Of a stretch of 64,000 bases of DNA, positions 18,423 through 28,700 are shown piece after piece. The translations under genes and the position numbers were made by a program. Numbering within the stretch: position 1 is the first letter of the stretch; every line of letters starts with the position of its first letter. The notes below the pieces were generated by a model. It saw nothing but the letters and a program-made list of their open reading frames with translations. It made no database searches and had not been told where the DNA came from. The stretch comes from Alteromonas sp. KUL42 (GTDB taxonomy: Bacteria > Pseudomonadota > Gammaproteobacteria > Enterobacterales > Alteromonadaceae), in NCBI RefSeq assembly GCF_006538325.1, contig NZ_BJKK01000004.1:1-64000 (forward strand), in the 5' to 3' direction.

Positions 18423-18585
18423 ATTCTTCTTTCTCTTCAGTTGCTGCTTTTGGATTTCTTGGATAGTACTTTTCTGGTAATTTGGCTTTGTGTTCAAAAA
18501 AGCGCGTATCTTTATAGGGTAACTTCATAAACCCTGAAATGCCTAGCCCTTTTATGTTAGGAATTTGAGTTACCAGCTCAGACAA
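18415..18585 (-). CDS. Possible small protein between the kinase gene and tesB
   Basis: An open frame of 56 codons from a TTG at 18585 (an internal ATG lies at 18528) to a TGA at 18415, inside tesB's first codons. It reads LSELVTQIPNIKGLGISGFM and ends NPKAATEEKEEYV; lysine-rich, no signal or membrane segment. It fills the 170-base gap almost exactly, with an ATGTCTGA overlap at the tesB start that would couple the two. No clear ribosome site precedes the TTG, and I know no homologue, so it may be chance. Confidence 0.4.
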   Translation of the reverse strand: MSELVTQIPNIKGLGISGFMKLPYKDTRFFEHKAKLPEKYYPRNPKAATEEKEEYV

Positions 18586-18592
18586 TAATGTT

Positions 18593-20278
18593 TTAAAAAC
18601 GCAACTCTTGGTTGTGATCGAGCAACGTATAGTAGTTATGTATTTTCAAATGGTTAGGTAAAGCTTCAAATATAATGCAACCAGTATGGTGGATAGTATT
18701 GAGTTGCTTTATGGTTTCAATGGTTTCATCGGGTAGCTTTAACAACTCGTCGGGATCATCCCCATCTTCAAAATAAGAGTGTGTGCGACTATCGTCTTTT
18801 TGCGATGAAATTTTAGATAGTTCGTAGGGAATAAAAAGGTTGTCTTCAGGGATGAAAGGAACGTTTTCATGTTCTCTGTCGATGTGTAATGTATTTTTCG
18901 CATTAAACATACAGCACTTGAATACTGCTGATTTGTGTATTGCCCTAGCTAAGTTTATGACGTTGTTTACCGCAAGTTCAAACGCATTTTTTAATGTTTC
19001 ATCGTACAAGTTAAGGCTTGAGTCAACATAAATGCCCTCGGGCTCCCACCTTACAGCCATTCCACCCACAACTGGATATTTTCCAAGTCGACTAATGGCC
19101 GAAACAAACGCTTTTTCTGTATCTCCCATGCCTTGGAGATAGTTTTTGTAATAGCGATCAAATTGCGCATCATCAATATAACGTAGCTCGTTAGCATCTT
19201 GCTCACCCAAAATAGCTTGCTGTCGCAAGTAGGACTTACGAGAGCTATAAACAACCGTTTCTATGCTGTCTTTTGAATGCGATACCCACGTTGGAATTAG
19301 CGGAATATATTGATGCGGCTTATCATCAGTGAACACCATATTCTTTAGAACGTGAAGATTGTTAAAGAAGTAATCCCCACCCTGCCTTCTTTTTTGAGGC
19401 TCTTCGCTGAGCATGTATTCAAGAATAGATGCTAGCATTTTTGGAAGCCCAAGCGAATTAGGTGTGATCACCTTGCTTCCATATCGACAAGATTGACCAG
19501 ATGCTAGCGCATACAACGTGCTGGCCAAGCCTTGCTCATCGAAACGAGGGCTTGAGAGCGCGCCATTTAGTTGCTCTTCACCAATGAAATAAACATCGCC
19601 AAGACGCGCATTGGTTTGATGCAGTTCACCTGACATCAAATCCATTACGTTATTACCCACGTACTGACCTGCAGTATCTGTTTGGGCAAATACCGAGGAG
19701 CCCCAATCGATAAGATTAGCGGTTTCTGACGTATCGTCCCAAACAAGGTTAGAAGGTTTAATGTCCCCATGGACAATGGGTTTTACTTCGCCATTAACCG
19801 TATAGTCCCGAAAACTTGCCAGTAACTCTCCCATTTGTACTGCTATTTTTACGATAATTCTTGGGGAAAGTGGACCTTGTTTCAAACTTACTTTTTCTAA
19901 GTCTTCACCCGGTGCTCTGCCCATCACCAAAATAGACTGCTTTCTAATTTGTTGATATTCAATAAAACGCGGGACAAACTCGTGATGAATATGAGAAAGC
20001 ATGAACGCTTCCTCTTCTAACCTATCCTGAACATGTTGGGGCAAGGTTATACGAGAAAACTTAAACACCCGATGCTCGCCATCAGGTGCACTTCCTGCAA
20101 ATGCAAAACCGAATGCGCCTTTTCCCAGTAGCTCAATATCCCTATATCCCAATGTTTGCAACTGATTGATACACAAGTTCACCCAGTCTTTTAACTTTTT
20201 GGCATCAGCGTGTGACAGTAGATATATTGACTGTTCATCGGGAATATAGAAGTGCTTGAGGCCTTTTAACTCAGACAT
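18593..20278 (-). CDS. Eukaryotic-like Ser/Thr protein kinase domain protein
   Basis: A 561-residue soluble protein. The kinase domain spans about 45-300: a glycine loop GKGAFGFAF (52-60), the lysine in VFKFS (K73), glutamates at 88-90, the catalytic loop VHGDIKPSN (169-177, D172), and DWG (191-193) in place of DFG. The last 250 residues are not recognised and contain no membrane segment. The catalytic residues are all present, so activity is plausible; substrate unknown. No ribosome site is evident. It follows rlmJ by 10 bases and precedes tesB, so it may share a transcript with them without a functional link. Confidence 0.82.
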   Translation of the reverse strand: MSELKGLKHFYIPDEQSIYLLSHADAKKLKDWVNLCINQLQTLGYRDIELLGKGAFGFAFAGSAPDGEHRVFKFSRITLPQHVQDRLEEEAFMLSHIHHEFVPRFIEYQQIRKQSILVMGRAPGEDLEKVSLKQGPLSPRIIVKIAVQMGELLASFRDYTVNGEVKPIVHGDIKPSNLVWDDTSETANLIDWGSSVFAQTDTAGQYVGNNVMDLMSGELHQTNARLGDVYFIGEEQLNGALSSPRFDEQGLASTLYALASGQSCRYGSKVITPNSLGLPKMLASILEYMLSEEPQKRRQGGDYFFNNLHVLKNMVFTDDKPHQYIPLIPTWVSHSKDSIETVVYSSRKSYLRQQAILGEQDANELRYIDDAQFDRYYKNYLQGMGDTEKAFVSAISRLGKYPVVGGMAVRWEPEGIYVDSSLNLYDETLKNAFELAVNNVINLARAIHKSAVFKCCMFNAKNTLHIDREHENVPFIPEDNLFIPYELSKISSQKDDSRTHSYFEDGDDPDELLKLPDETIETIKQLNTIHHTGCIIFEALPNHLKIHNYYTLLDHNQELRF

Positions 20279-20288
20279 ACAATTTTTA

Positions 20289-21140
20289 TTAGTTATCTTG
20301 ATTCAACCACTGTAATGACGACGATGCTGACTCCCCCATAAGTGGCGTTATCTCATTTAACACGTCACTTAATTGCTGATCGAGCTGCCAAGGAGGATTA
20401 AGAACCAATACCCCTGAGCCGTACATACCTGCATCTGTGGTATTCTGTGACACACAAATTTCCGCTTTAAAACACGGCGTGCCTAATTCCGCTAATTTAT
20501 CACACATGCTTTCACTGGCGCCGTGCTTAGCTCCAGCTCGTTCTGAGAGAAGCGGATACCACACCACTATTTGCGCTTGCTGCCAGCGCTTGAATACAGA
20601 TTGAATTCCTTTTACTACGTCAAGGTATTCGCTTGCCTTTTCGTATGGAGGGTCGATAAGAATTGCACCGCGGTTGGGTTTAGGAGGCGTCAATGCTCGC
20701 AGCCCCTCGTAACCGTCACGTTTATGCACATGACTATTAGGTTTTCTCAGTTTGCCAATATAACTATTAAGTTTATTGAATTCTGCTGGGTGTAACTCCA
20801 TTAAGTGTAAAACGTCACTGTCGCGCTTTGCTTGAGCACTTATAACTGGTGAGCCTGGATAGTGATTTAACGATAAAAAATCATGGCATAACGCAAGATA
20901 ATCGTTGAGTAGTGGCTGTCTAACATCTGCGTCCATAAATCGGGAAATCCCCGATTCGTACTCTTTGTTTTTTGTCGACATGGCATCAGCTAAGTCGTAA
21001 CAACCAGCCCCAGCATGAGAGTCGTAGAGCGTGAATGGTTTGTCTTTCTTTTTAAGCGCATTAATGACACCTAGCCAGCATAGGTGTTTTATGACATCGG
21101 CATGATTGCCTGCATGGAAAGCGTGTTGATAACTAAGCAC
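20289..21140 (-). CDS. rlmJ: 23S rRNA (adenine2030-N6)-methyltransferase RlmJ
   Basis: A 283-residue SAM-dependent enzyme that methylates A2030 of 23S rRNA. The N-terminus LSYQHAFHAGNHADVIKH and the SAM loop YDSHAGAGCYDL match E. coli RlmJ, and the amino-methylase motif IDPPYE is present. The start is placed at GTG 21140, which has CGAGG five bases upstream and gives exactly the E. coli-like beginning; the frame stays open ten codons further. It heads the rlmJ-kinase-tesB unit. Confidence 0.94.
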   Translation of the reverse strand: MLSYQHAFHAGNHADVIKHLCWLGVINALKKKDKPFTLYDSHAGAGCYDLADAMSTKNKEYESGISRFMDADVRQPLLNDYLALCHDFLSLNHYPGSPVISAQAKRDSDVLHLMELHPAEFNKLNSYIGKLRKPNSHVHKRDGYEGLRALTPPKPNRGAILIDPPYEKASEYLDVVKGIQSVFKRWQQAQIVVWYPLLSERAGAKHGASESMCDKLAELGTPCFKAEICVSQNTTDAGMYGSGVLVLNPPWQLDQQLSDVLNEITPLMGESASSSLQWLNQDN

Positions 21141-21226
21141 AATACCTCGGTGTAAAACAAATAATAACAAACATTAGAGCACAGTCTCGCTATCATACAT
21201 TGAAGCGGTATTCAGGTACATAATAC

Positions 21227-21262
21227 AAAAAAGGCTAGCATTGATAAGAATGCTAACCTTTT
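21227..21262 (-). terminator. Rho-independent terminator after the branched-chain dehydrogenase genes
   Basis: A 14-bp stem (arms 21229-21242 and 21249-21262, loop of 6) that is complete only on the minus strand, where one pair is G.U, followed by six T. It ends the unit that begins at 25189. Confidence 0.85.
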
Positions 21263-21328
21263 ATATTTTCTACTACGCCCTTTACTAAGCCTCTGTCAAA
21301 AAAGAGCGATGTTGTTAAACCGGTGGAA

Positions 21329-23008
21329 TTACTTCAAATGCATTAGCATTTTCTCTGGTTGCATTAAATAACTCATCCATAGGTTGTTAAAACGAACCAT
21401 GGTTGCGCCGTCTATAAGACGGTGATCGCCGGACCAATTCACTGCCATTATATGCTGCGCAGTTACATTTCCATTGTCATCAAAACGAGGGAGCTTCTGA
21501 GTTTTACCTAACGCCACGATGGCAGCTTCAGGTTTATTGATAACAGGTGTTGCCGTTATGCCACCTATTGCACCAATATTGGAAATACTAATGGTACCAC
21601 CTTTTAAGTGCTCTCCAGCCACTCTGCCATCTCGCGCTTGTTCGATAATTTGCTGCATTTGCTGCGCTATATCTAACAACGATAAACGTTGTACACCTTT
21701 GATATTTGGCACAAGTAAACCAATTTTTGAATCAACAGCAAAGCCAATATTGTGATCATCGAAATAGGTTATTTCGGTTGCATCTTCATTGAGCTGACTG
21801 TTAATAATTGGAAATTCGTTTAATGCAAGTGACATTGCTTTGACGAAAAACGGCATGAAACTGAGTTTTACACCCTTTTCTTCGAACGCAGGCTTCAAGG
21901 AACTTCGAAGTGACATCAAATTATCCATCACTAACTCATCACTTACCATGAAATGCGGAATAGTATAAACAGAGGCCGACATTTGCTTAGCCATAGCTGC
22001 TTGAATACCTCGCACTTTTTCAGTACGTGTTTGCCCCGCTACTGATGCATTCGCTACCTGACTTGCTTGAACGTTATTTTGTGTTGTGTGCGCAGATTCC
22101 ACTTTGTCCGACGGTGGTGCGCCATTTGCAACATTTGCAATAGACAACACATCCGTTTTTAAAATACGGCCTTTTTTGCCTGACCCTTTCACATTGTTGA
22201 GGTCTATACTGCGCTCTCTTGCAATGCGTCTAACTGCAGGGCTTGCAAGCACTTTACCTTCGATAACTACAGGTGGTTCAAAAGAGCCATCCTCAAACTT
22301 ATCGCCCTTTCGGTTATGCGTAACCGTGACATTGGTATTTTCAATGTTGCTTGCAGCACTTGAATCCGCATTAGACGCTACCGATTTGGCCGGTGATAAT
22401 TGCTCGTTCGCACTACCGCTTTCTACCGCAAGTGCAAACAATGGGCTATGCACTTTAGCTATATCACCTTGTGCATAATACAGCTTGTGCACAACACCTG
22501 CATTTTTAGCTGGAATTTCGACTACGGCTTTGTCAGTCATGACTTCAACCACAGCCTGATCTTCCTCAATAACGTCACCTTCAGCTACATTCCACTTTAC
22601 AATTTCACATTCTACAATTCCCTCACCGATATCAGGTAAAATGAAATCTTCAATATTGGAATTAGTATCTGAATGTGAACTTACAGTTTGTTCTGGAGTG
22701 CTTTCTTGTGAGACTTTTTGAGGCGCTTCATCGGCTGCTTTATGAGCAACATTTTCATTAGCCTTTTCGTCATCAGGTGTCATTGAAAACAATGGCGCAT
22801 GCACTTTAGCTATATCGCCCACTGCACAGTGAAGTTTTTCTACTTTACCTGCGTGCATCGCAGGTATTTGTACGGTGGCTTTGTCTGTCATTACTTCAGC
22901 AACAGGTTGATCTTCTTCGATGTGTTCACCTTCAGCAACCAACCATTCAAGTAACTCACATTCAACAATACCTTCGCCAATGTCCGGAAGAATAAATTCA
23001 ATTGTCAT
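21329..23008 (-). CDS. bkdB: Branched-chain 2-oxoacid dehydrogenase E2 (lipoamide acyltransferase)
   Basis: A 559-residue core subunit that moves the acyl group from lipoamide to CoA. It has two lipoyl domains with attachment lysines K43 (VMTDKATV) and K160 (VMTDKAVV), separated by acidic linkers; an E1/E3-binding domain near 263-300 (LASPAVRRIARERSIDL); and the catalytic domain ending with HRLIDGATMV. Two lipoyl domains differ from the single one in Pseudomonas BkdB, but are usual in marine gammaproteobacteria. GGGAGAA precedes the ATG. No E3 (dihydrolipoamide dehydrogenase) gene is nearby, so a shared E3 is expected elsewhere. Confidence 0.93.
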   Translation of the reverse strand: MTIEFILPDIGEGIVECELLEWLVAEGEHIEEDQPVAEVMTDKATVQIPAMHAGKVEKLHCAVGDIAKVHAPLFSMTPDDEKANENVAHKAADEAPQKVSQESTPEQTVSSHSDTNSNIEDFILPDIGEGIVECEIVKWNVAEGDVIEEDQAVVEVMTDKAVVEIPAKNAGVVHKLYYAQGDIAKVHSPLFALAVESGSANEQLSPAKSVASNADSSAASNIENTNVTVTHNRKGDKFEDGSFEPPVVIEGKVLASPAVRRIARERSIDLNNVKGSGKKGRILKTDVLSIANVANGAPPSDKVESAHTTQNNVQASQVANASVAGQTRTEKVRGIQAAMAKQMSASVYTIPHFMVSDELVMDNLMSLRSSLKPAFEEKGVKLSFMPFFVKAMSLALNEFPIINSQLNEDATEITYFDDHNIGFAVDSKIGLLVPNIKGVQRLSLLDIAQQMQQIIEQARDGRVAGEHLKGGTISISNIGAIGGITATPVINKPEAAIVALGKTQKLPRFDDNGNVTAQHIMAVNWSGDHRLIDGATMVRFNNLWMSYLMQPEKMLMHLK

Positions 23009-23024
23009 GCTTTGTTCTCCCTAA

Positions 23025-24002
23025 TTAATAATGCAACGTACGTTTAATGGCTTCATAGGTCTTGGTCTCATCCGGCATGTATTCTTTTTCATGCGCTAAT
23101 GGATAGGGCGTGTCTAAGCCGCACACACGTGCTATAGGAGCTTCAAGATACAAGAAGCAACGCTCTTGAATTGTGGCCGTAATTTCACTTGCAAAACCAC
23201 CCGTTAGCGGCGCTTCATGATTTATCAATAAGCGCCCTGTTTTCATTACTGATTGCATGACCGTTTCTACATCCCACGGCAATATGCTGCGCAAGTCGAT
23301 AATTTCGCAAGAAACGCCATCTTCAAGGGCCATTTCAGCGGCCTTTTGCAAGATTTCAATCTGTGCTCCCCAGCCCAGCAAGGTAATGTCACTACCTTCT
23401 TGCACGATATCTGCTTTACCTAGTGGTAACTCGTAGTCTTCTTCAGGCACATCCGCCACAGAAGCGCGATAAAGTCGCTTTGGCTCCATGAAAAGCACAG
23501 GGTTTTTATCGCGTATAGAGGCTAATAAAAGGCCTTTTGCCTGATATGGATCACGAGGAATTACAATTTTTAAACCCGGGCAATGTGCGAAAAATGCTTC
23601 AGGAGATTGACTGTGATAATGGCCGCCAGCAATACCGCCACCATAAGGTGTACGAATAGTTAACGTACCTACATCAAACTGGCCACCAGAGCGATAGCGC
23701 CACTTTGCGGTTTCATTCACAATTTGATCAAACGCTGGAAAGATATAATCGCCAAACTGAATCTCGGCAACTGGAACAGAACCCTGCGACGCTAAACCAT
23801 TAGCAAAGCCTATGATACCTTGCTCTGTAAGTGGCGTGTTAAAACAACGGGCTTTACCAAACTTCTCTTGAAGGTGGCTAGTTGCGCGAAATACACCACC
23901 AAAATGCCCAACGTCTTCCCCAAACACCATGACTTTTTCATCTTCGGTCATTGCAGTGATGAGCGCGTTATTAATCGCTTGTAATAAGTTCATTTTAGCC
24001 AT
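23025..24002 (-). CDS. bkdA2: Branched-chain 2-oxoacid dehydrogenase E1 beta subunit
   Basis: A 325-residue subunit of the thiamine diphosphate-dependent decarboxylase. Family text includes [56 protein letters not shown] and [20 protein letters not shown]. It pairs with the alpha subunit encoded just upstream, its ATG overlapping that gene's stop by one base (TAATG). A second ATG three codons in is possible. E2 follows after 16 bases. Confidence 0.94.
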   Translation of the reverse strand: MAKMNLLQAINNALITAMTEDEKVMVFGEDVGHFGGVFRATSHLQEKFGKARCFNTPLTEQGIIGFANGLASQGSVPVAEIQFGDYIFPAFDQIVNETAKWRYRSGGQFDVGTLTIRTPYGGGIAGGHYHSQSPEAFFAHCPGLKIVIPRDPYQAKGLLLASIRDKNPVLFMEPKRLYRASVADVPEEDYELPLGKADIVQEGSDITLLGWGAQIEILQKAAEMALEDGVSCEIIDLRSILPWDVETVMQSVMKTGRLLINHEAPLTGGFASEITATIQERCFLYLEAPIARVCGLDTPYPLAHEKEYMPDETKTYEAIKRTLHY

Positions 24003-25189
24003 TATTTAACTCTCCCTGCCGTTTTAGGGTACATCTGAGGATATTTCTTAATATGTGTTTTTAAGGAACTTAGCTGTTCTTTAAGGTGCCAAGGTGGGGT
24101 GTCGTATACATCTTCGACAATATCATCAATAGGGCAAACATCGGTTTTTTCACAGTTCTTCAGTGCTGCGAGTACATCTTGACGCGCTTTGTCTACTTTT
24201 GCTTGGTTTTCTTCTTGATTGAACCACCCTTTAGACGTGAGCCACTTTGCCATTCTCGCAATTGGATCTTTAGCGCGCCATTTGTCTTCCTCTTCTCTAG
24301 AACGATAGCCAGTTGGGTCGTCCGAGGTGGAGTGCGCGGCAAGGCGATAGGTCATTGCTTCTATAAGTACTGGGCATTTCTCTTCAATAGCAATGCGGCG
24401 AGCTTCTTTAGTGGCGGCATATATAGCTAGTGCATCATTACCGTCAACGCGAATGGTCTTAATACCATATCCAAGACCACGTGAGGCGATACCGTCTCCA
24501 GCAAATTGCTCTTCAGCTGGCGTAGAAATGGCGTAACCATTATTTCGACAGAAAAAGATAACTGGGCAATTTAGCACTGCTGCCATGTTTAGGCCCGCGT
24601 GAAAGTCACCTTCTGAGGCGGCGCCTTCACCAAAGTAACAAATAGTCACTACGTCTTTTCCAGACATCTTTTGACCATATGCATAACCAGATGCTTGAGG
24701 AATTTGGGTTCCTAAAGGCGAAGAAATGGTCATAAAGTTGAGTGCCTTGTCACCATAGTGAATAGGCATTTGACGCCCCTTGTTGGGGTCGTCTTTGTTA
24801 CTGAACATCTGATTCATAAATTGTTCAGTGGTGTAACCGCGATAAGCTAATGCACCCTGCTCGCGATACTGAGACATAATCATGTCATCTGCGGATAATG
24901 CAGCAGCACTAGCAACCGAAGCCGCTTCTTCACCTGTGCTCGCTAAGTAGAAGCTAATTCTACCCTGTCGCTGTGCTCCAACCATACGTTCATCTAAAAC
25001 GCGGATATATTCCATTGCATTATAAATTTTTAATGCTTCTTCTTTTGACATTGAAGGCTCAACCGCGTTTTCAAGTAACTCTCCTTCAGCAGAAAGTAAT
25101 TGAAGCATTGGGATGTCTATCACCCCTTTTGTAATAATTTCGACCGTATTTGTTGTTTTTACTGTGGCCAAATGATTTCTGTCTTTCAC
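24002..25189 (-). CDS. bkdA1: Branched-chain 2-oxoacid dehydrogenase E1 alpha subunit
   Basis: A 395-residue subunit that binds thiamine diphosphate; the motif is [31 protein letters not shown], and the phosphoserine-loop region of the family reads [17 protein letters not shown]. The complex oxidatively decarboxylates the keto acids of valine, leucine and isoleucine. The start is GTG 25189 with GGGGA seven bases upstream. It is the first gene of the E1alpha-E1beta-E2 operon and is divergent from the subtilase gene. Confidence 0.93.
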   Translation of the reverse strand: MKDRNHLATVKTTNTVEIITKGVIDIPMLQLLSAEGELLENAVEPSMSKEEALKIYNAMEYIRVLDERMVGAQRQGRISFYLASTGEEAASVASAAALSADDMIMSQYREQGALAYRGYTTEQFMNQMFSNKDDPNKGRQMPIHYGDKALNFMTISSPLGTQIPQASGYAYGQKMSGKDVVTICYFGEGAASEGDFHAGLNMAAVLNCPVIFFCRNNGYAISTPAEEQFAGDGIASRGLGYGIKTIRVDGNDALAIYAATKEARRIAIEEKCPVLIEAMTYRLAAHSTSDDPTGYRSREEEDKWRAKDPIARMAKWLTSKGWFNQEENQAKVDKARQDVLAALKNCEKTDVCPIDDIVEDVYDTPPWHLKEQLSSLKTHIKKYPQMYPKTAGRVK

Positions 25190-25714
25190 AATGAGTCCCC
25201 TTAAAAAATGAGGGTGGTAAGCGATTAGAATTATTACACTATGCTAGTTGAGAAAGTGAAGGAGTGTCCTTTTTATTAGAATGCCATTTTGCGGGACTTA
25301 GAAATAAATTCACTCAAAATTGTGAGTATATCGGGATATATGTCCTAATAAAGTAAAGCATATGTAAAAACAATGATAACAAGATAGGATGGACATCTTT
25401 TTTGACAAGGAATGTAATATTTTAATCCAAGCCCTTGTGTAAACCATATTTTGAGCTAACTACAAGAAATGCTTATTTAAAATACAAAATACCTTCAAGC
25501 TTTTTAGTAACTTTCAAATTAATTCTTCATTGCAAATGTAACAATTTGTGTAAATTGTTTAATTCAGAAATACCCATTACAAATGCGTATAAAGTGTGCT
25601 AGAAATAATGTGTCCCAACGATAATTGGTATCTTAAAAAAGGCGAATGACCTTTAAAAATACCTTCAGTATTAAAGATGTTGGGTTCCAGGGAACTTTTC
25701 ACACGAGAATAATT
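25190..25714. other. Divergent control region between the bkd operon and the subtilase gene
   Basis: About 525 very A+T-rich bases. It must hold both promoters. A TTGACA occurs at 25402-25407 on the plus strand but lacks a well-spaced -10. A small inverted repeat (ACTCA and TGAGT with 6 bases between) lies near 25312-25327. No small gene or terminator was found. Confidence 0.45.
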
Positions 25715-28700
25715 ATGAAAAAAACATTATTAAGTACGGTAGTAGCAACCGCACTCGCGGGCTCTGCCTTCGGCGCATACGCCATCTCTAATGCAAGCCC
25801 TATAAAAGGTTTCAGCGTTGAGCAGCAAAATGCGATAGAAGCATCTTTTGACAAGAAAAATATTCTGGCTAATGCCATTGAAGTTAACTCAAACAGCGTT
25901 CGCGTTATTATTCAGTTAAACGACGCTCCTATGGCGCAATTTGCTGGTGTTAACCCAAGTGTTAGCAGCGCATCTGCACACAAAGGTCAGAAGGTAAACT
26001 TCAAATCTAACGCTGCTAAGGAATACAAATCATTCCTTCAGGCACAACAGAAATCTGTAATTCAAAGCATTAAGGCGATTGACGCATCGTTTAAGTCTGA
26101 TTTGTCTTATACTGCTGCATTCAACGGTTTTGCTGGTATCGTATCAAAAGATGCGCTAGACAGAATTTCAAACCTTGCTTCTGTAAAAGCGGTATATCCT
26201 GATGTTGTTCACCATGCTCAAATGGATGCAAGTTTGGACTTGATTGGTGCAGTTCAAACATGGGAACAGTTTGGCGGTAAAGAAAGTGCCGGTGCAGGTG
26301 TTAAAGTTGCTGTTGTTGACAGTGGTATTCGCCCTGAAAACCCATTATTCAGTGGTGAAAACTTCACTGCACCTGATGCGTCAACGCTACCTACAGATGA
26401 CTACTGCTCAGAAGATCCTGATTTTTGTAACGACAAACTGATCGTGGCGCGTGCTGCGCCAGTTGTTGAAGGTTTCGATGTTGTTCCAGAAGAGCACATG
26501 AGTCCACTTGGCTTCAATGGTCACGGTACTCACGTTGCTGGTACTGCCGTTGGTAACTACGGTGTAATGGCTGAGCGTGATGGCGCTGAAGCTGAAATTT
26601 CAGGTGTTGCTCCAGCTGCGTACTTGATGGTGTATAAAGGACTATATGCTACACCAGCAAACCCAGCATCATCTAGTGGTGCTTCATCAATGCTACTTTC
26701 GATGCTTGAAGCTGCACTTGAAGACGGTGCAGACATTGTAAACAACTCTTGGGGCGGTGGTGCTGGTGGTACGCCTAGCAGCTTCTACGCAGGTGTATTT
26801 GAAGCGATGAACGACGCTGGCGTTGTAACTGTATTTGCTGCAGGTAACGATGGCCCAGGCGACACAACAATTGGCTGCCCAGGTTGTGATGAAAACGTAA
26901 TTACTGTCGCTAATACAACCACAGGTCGTTTGTTCGCAAACGAAGTCACTATCGAAGGTGACTCAACAATTGGCACTATTCCAGCGCTTTACACTGTTGG
27001 TAACCCTGACATTGTATTTGATACTGACCTGACTGCTCCGGTTGTTTACGCGTCTGAAGTTGAAGCTGAAAACGTTGAAGGTTGTGAAGCGTTTGCAGAT
27101 TCTTCAGCTTTCGAAGGCTCTATTGCACTAATCAGTCGTGGTTCTTGTGGCTTCGTAGATAAGATTGCTAACGCTGAAGCTGCGGGTGCTGTTGCAGTAC
27201 TAATCCACAACGTTGATGGCCGTGGTGAAGCTCCTATCCTAATGGGCGGCTTGAGCCCAGATCAAACTATTCCTTCACTTATGCTTCCGGCTACACCAGG
27301 TCAAGCACTTGCTAATCTTGCTGTTGAAACTGAAGGTGCGTTGAATGTAACTATTGGCAGCGAAATTGTACGTGTGGTATCTGACAGCCTTGCTGATATC
27401 ATGAACGAGAGCAGTTCACGCGGTCCGGGTGGCGATCCTACATTCCTTAAGCCAAATATCGCAGCACCTGGTACGCGTATTTTCTCTGGTGAGTCTCCTG
27501 AAGCACCAGGGCATGAGGGTGAGAGCTTCTCATTCAAAAACGGCACATCAATGGCTTCTCCTCACGTAGCCGGTGCTGCCGCTTTACTTAGACAAATGCA
27601 CCCAGACTGGACTGCTCAACAAATCAAGAGTGCGTTAGTTACGTCTTCAATTCGCGATGTATTGAAAGAAGACGCATTAACACCAGCTGACAACTTTGAC
27701 ATGGGTGCAGGTCGTTTGGATCTGCCACGCGCGACAACGGTAGAGCTTACTTACAGCGACTTGAGCTTAGTTGAAAGTAACTGTTATCTATCATGTGAGA
27801 TGTCAATCACTGTTACTAACACGAGTGATTCTGATGTTACCGTTGATGCTACAGCAATGTTCAATGACCCAGCAATTTCTGCAACAGTTACACCTGATGT
27901 TGCAACGCTACCTGCTGGTGCTTCAGCTGAAATTACGGTTTCAGTAGACGTTACCACAGCATCTACAGGTTCATGGTCATTCGGTGGCATCAACTGGTCA
28001 GATATGGATGACACTACTGCGGATTACTTTATCCCAGTTGCGCTTTTCCCAATCAGCAGTGATTCACCTGACTTATTCTCTAGTGTAGTAAGTGCATCTG
28101 TTGCTAGCGAAGGTGAAGTGGTTGTAACAGAAATTTCTGCTAACAATACTGATGTAACTGGTTTGATTAGTATTACAGGTAGTATCGATGACAAATACGA
28201 TATCAACCCGTCTTCTATCACAGCGGTTAAAAATGGCAACCAAGAGCCTGTATCATACAATGCAGAAACCCGTGAAGTTCATTGGGAAGGCGCGCTAAAT
28301 ACGGCATCAATGAATATGTCTCCTGACACAGAAATTGGAGATATGCTTGAAGGCTTTGGTCTACCGCGTTATACACCAATGCCTGCTCTTGGTGTAACGC
28401 CACTTACATGTTCAAGCACATGTGACGATGCGTCTATTCCAATTAACTTGCCAGTTCCTATTACTTACCTAGGTGAGCAATACACGACAATGCAAATCTC
28501 ATCTAACGGCTATGTATCTATGGGTACAAGTTCGGGTAACATGACAACGCCGTTCCCAGATATTTTGCCTAGCCTAAATGAGCCAAACAACGTTATTGCA
28601 CCTTATTGGACTGACTTTGACTTAGCTGGCGGTGCCGGTGGCGGTGAGATCTACGTGGCAAGCCTAAATACTGGTCCTGGTCATTTAGTCGTTGAGTGGG

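Noticed and set aside
22086-22639. Plus-strand open frames within the E2 gene
   Set aside because: Shadow frames of the acyltransferase coding strand; low-complexity or hydrophobic text without a start signal.
25402-25430. TTGACA box as promoter of the subtilase gene
   Set aside because: No acceptable -10 element lies 16-18 bases downstream, and the distance to the start is about 310 bases.
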